Below, in pieces: positions 63,868-64,000 of a stretch of 64,000 nt of DNA. Numbering within the stretch: position 1 is the first letter of the stretch; the number at the start of each line of letters is the position of its first letter. The notes under the pieces were generated by a model. That model had not been told where the DNA came from and made no database searches. It worked only from the letters and a program-made list of their open reading frames with translations. The translations under genes and the position numbers were made by a program. This stretch comes from Pyrenopolyporus hunteri. Lineage: Eukaryota; Ascomycota; Sordariomycetes; Xylariales; Hypoxylaceae. The DNA lies in contig CADCXC010000022.1 in assembly GCA_902806595.1 (NCBI GenBank), forward strand, positions 124,001 to 188,000. The letters are read 5' to 3'.

Positions 63868-63919
63868 GAATAACCCAACCCCCGCAAGCTTTAGCTTCGC
63901 TTAGCTTCGCTAGGGGGAA
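63868..63919. repeat. GC repeat, family 2
   Basis: 'cccccgcaagctttagcttc' then 'gcttagcttcgctaggggg'; carries the same internal 'agcttcgctt' duplication as 33149 and 24276. Confidence 0.9.
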
Positions 63920-64000
63920 AAGAAGGTAAAACCTTATCGCTCAAATACACGGGCAGATGAATAATAATCCTGCATCCTCCTTCAGTGAAGCAGGCGAAGC

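Larger units (their letters stand above)
62776..64000. other. Spacer after rnl
   Basis: No known gene. Contains AT-rich sequence to 62990, a hairpin-rich tract (63000-63125), a hairpin 'tcgcgaattagtaaaattcg' near 63297, a short unknown frame (63399-63581), the composite GC repeat (63640-63750), a family-2 repeat (63868-63919) and the start of another GC block at 63970. Confidence 0.6.

Noticed and set aside
1..64000. CRISPR arrays or bacterial operons
   Set aside because: The short repeats are palindromic GC clusters, irregularly spaced, and all genes are mitochondrial; nothing prokaryotic is present.
1..64000. Nuclear copy of mtDNA (NUMT) as explanation of the frameshifts
   Set aside because: A 64-kb copy with intact intron borders, intact tRNA folds and UGA-Trp codons, with changes limited to single-base indels, fits sequencing error better than decay.

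Overview
The window is part of a large, intron-rich fungal mitochondrial genome. Its type is ascomycete (Pezizomycotina), most like Leotiomycetes such as the Sclerotinia group. The evidence is an AT-rich, all plus-strand gene set (atp6, rns, nad6, cox3, rnl), tRNA clusters, UGA read as Trp throughout, a tRNA-Trp with anticodon UCA, and an rps3 gene inside the rnl intron at the omega site. The species call is inference; the genome type is secure.

Layout. 1-5270: 3' part of atp6 (three exons, one partial and two complete introns). 5398-6758: a class III aminotransferase gene, not part of the normal fungal mtDNA set, followed at 6936-7132 by a second, decayed copy of the atp6 3' end. 7503-9420: tRNA-Cys, an unknown membrane-linked ORF, tRNA-Arg. 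10430-18005: rns with three introns (group I, group II, group I). 18250-20372: a free-standing GIY-YIG gene broken up by GC palindromes, then seven tRNAs (Y, N, K, G, D, S, W). 20420-22909: nad6 with one intron, followed by a second nad6 3' end and unknown ORFs. 24365: tRNA-Val. 24581-33781: cox3 in six exons and five introns. 33782-35905: two more copies of the last cox3 exon, alternating with unknown Ser/Gly/acidic ORFs. 36070-36673: tRNAs I, S, P. 36735-62775: rnl with thirteen introns (two group II, eleven group I), one carrying rps3. 62776-64000: spacer with repeats and a short unknown ORF.

Most of the DNA is mobile: 25 introns, about 25 LAGLIDADG, GIY-YIG or RT/HNH reading frames, and at least six families of short GC-rich palindromes that sit in spacers, intron loops and nuclease genes. 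Two group II introns carry LAGLIDADG genes instead of a reverse transcriptase.

The most striking pattern is duplication of gene 3' ends (atp6, nad6, cox3), in which the joined copy reads as the gene's own end while older copies lie downstream, separated by foreign or unknown ORFs. This looks like elements that insert at the last exon and bring a replacement C-terminus plus a cargo ORF. The atp6 cargo is the aminotransferase.

Caution: nearly every coding region, including atp6, nad6, cox3 and rps3, carries single-base indels, often in homopolymers. This is typical of uncorrected long-read sequence, so frameshifts alone should not be read as pseudogenes. Exon-intron borders were placed by conserved exon sequence, the group I rule (U before the intron, G at its end) and the group II rule (GUGYG...AY), and are inferred.
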